Shown: positions 56,395-56,398 of the stretch, piece by piece
How the letters are laid out: every line of letters starts with the position of its first letter
Numbering within the stretch: the first letter of the stretch is position 1
NCBI GenBank assembly: GCA_905221605.1
Contig: CAJNDS010002837.1
Location: forward strand, 207,439-263,836
Length of the DNA: 56,398 nt
Source: Symbiodinium natans
Lineage: Eukaryota; Sar; Dinophyceae; Suessiales; Symbiodiniaceae
Reading direction: 5' to 3'
Notes under the pieces: model-generated
What the model saw: the letters and a program-made list of their open reading frames with translations, nothing else
The model's database searches: none
What the model was told of the DNA's origin: nothing
Translations under genes and position numbers: made by a program

Positions 56395-56398
56395 CCAT

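Larger units (their letters stand above)
50776..56398 (-). mobile_element. second copia-type retrotransposon, 3' portion, cut by the right window edge
   Basis: RT and RNase H of copia type on the minus strand, followed by a long extra coding region, about 730 bp of non-coding sequence, a purine run (GCGGGGGG) and a candidate 3' LTR. Gag, protease and integrase would lie beyond the right edge. The left boundary is uncertain (50,776 to about 50,974). Sequence and accessory region differ from the element at 39-50 kb, so it is another family. Confidence 0.8.

Overview
The window looks like nuclear DNA of a dinoflagellate, most likely a Symbiodiniaceae-type alga. Reasons: intron-dense genes with exons often under 150 bp and possible non-GT splice donors, an axonemal dynein heavy chain, mixed GC content, very long simple repeats, degraded retroelement pieces of types I recall from dinoflagellate genomes, and LTRs that carry the 3' half of the dinoflagellate spliced leader. 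No rRNA, tRNA, CRISPR or bacterial operon was seen. All intact recognisable genes and both large elements read on the minus strand, as in the unidirectional gene blocks known from dinoflagellates.

Layout. 1-4.9 kb: the 5' part of an outer-arm-like dynein heavy chain gene, at least 16 exon pieces, running off the left edge. 5.2-8.0 kb: a pentatricopeptide-repeat (PPR) gene. 8-26 kb: mostly unassigned sequence with small islands of recognisable coding matter: a cold-shock-domain exon pair (15.9-16.1 kb), a strongly coding-like orphan exon (16.7 kb), a decayed LINE endonuclease (19.9-20.2 kb) and a possible HU/IHF-like domain (24.4-24.7 kb). 27.0-28.2 kb: about 1.25 kb of CTA microsatellite interrupted by a 150-bp island. 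31-33.5 kb: shattered reverse-transcriptase/RNase H fragments in both orientations. 33.7-39.3 kb: a repeat-built block with 60-bp minisatellite arrays in alternating orientation, a 51-bp array, tandem and inverted duplications, and a cluster of tetraloop hairpins.

39,288-50,208: a complete, young 10.9-kb Ty1/copia-type retrotransposon on the minus strand, with 575-bp LTRs (3 differences between them), a perfect 5-bp target duplication, primer-binding site and polypurine tract. Its order is gag, protease, a 708-residue unknown ORF, integrase, RT-RNase H, then a methyltransferase-like tail. It inserted into a repeat whose empty copy lies at 36.1-36.4 kb. 50.6-50.8 kb: a TA-flanked fold-back element. 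About 50.8 kb to the right edge: the 3' part of a second, different copia element, whose RNase H is followed by a 680-residue extension with a zinc-ribbon-like motif and coiled coil.

The most noteworthy points are the two unrelated protein modules added behind RNase H in two neighbouring copia elements, the large unknown ORF inside the first element's pol region, and spliced-leader-matching sequence in the LTR regions of both elements.
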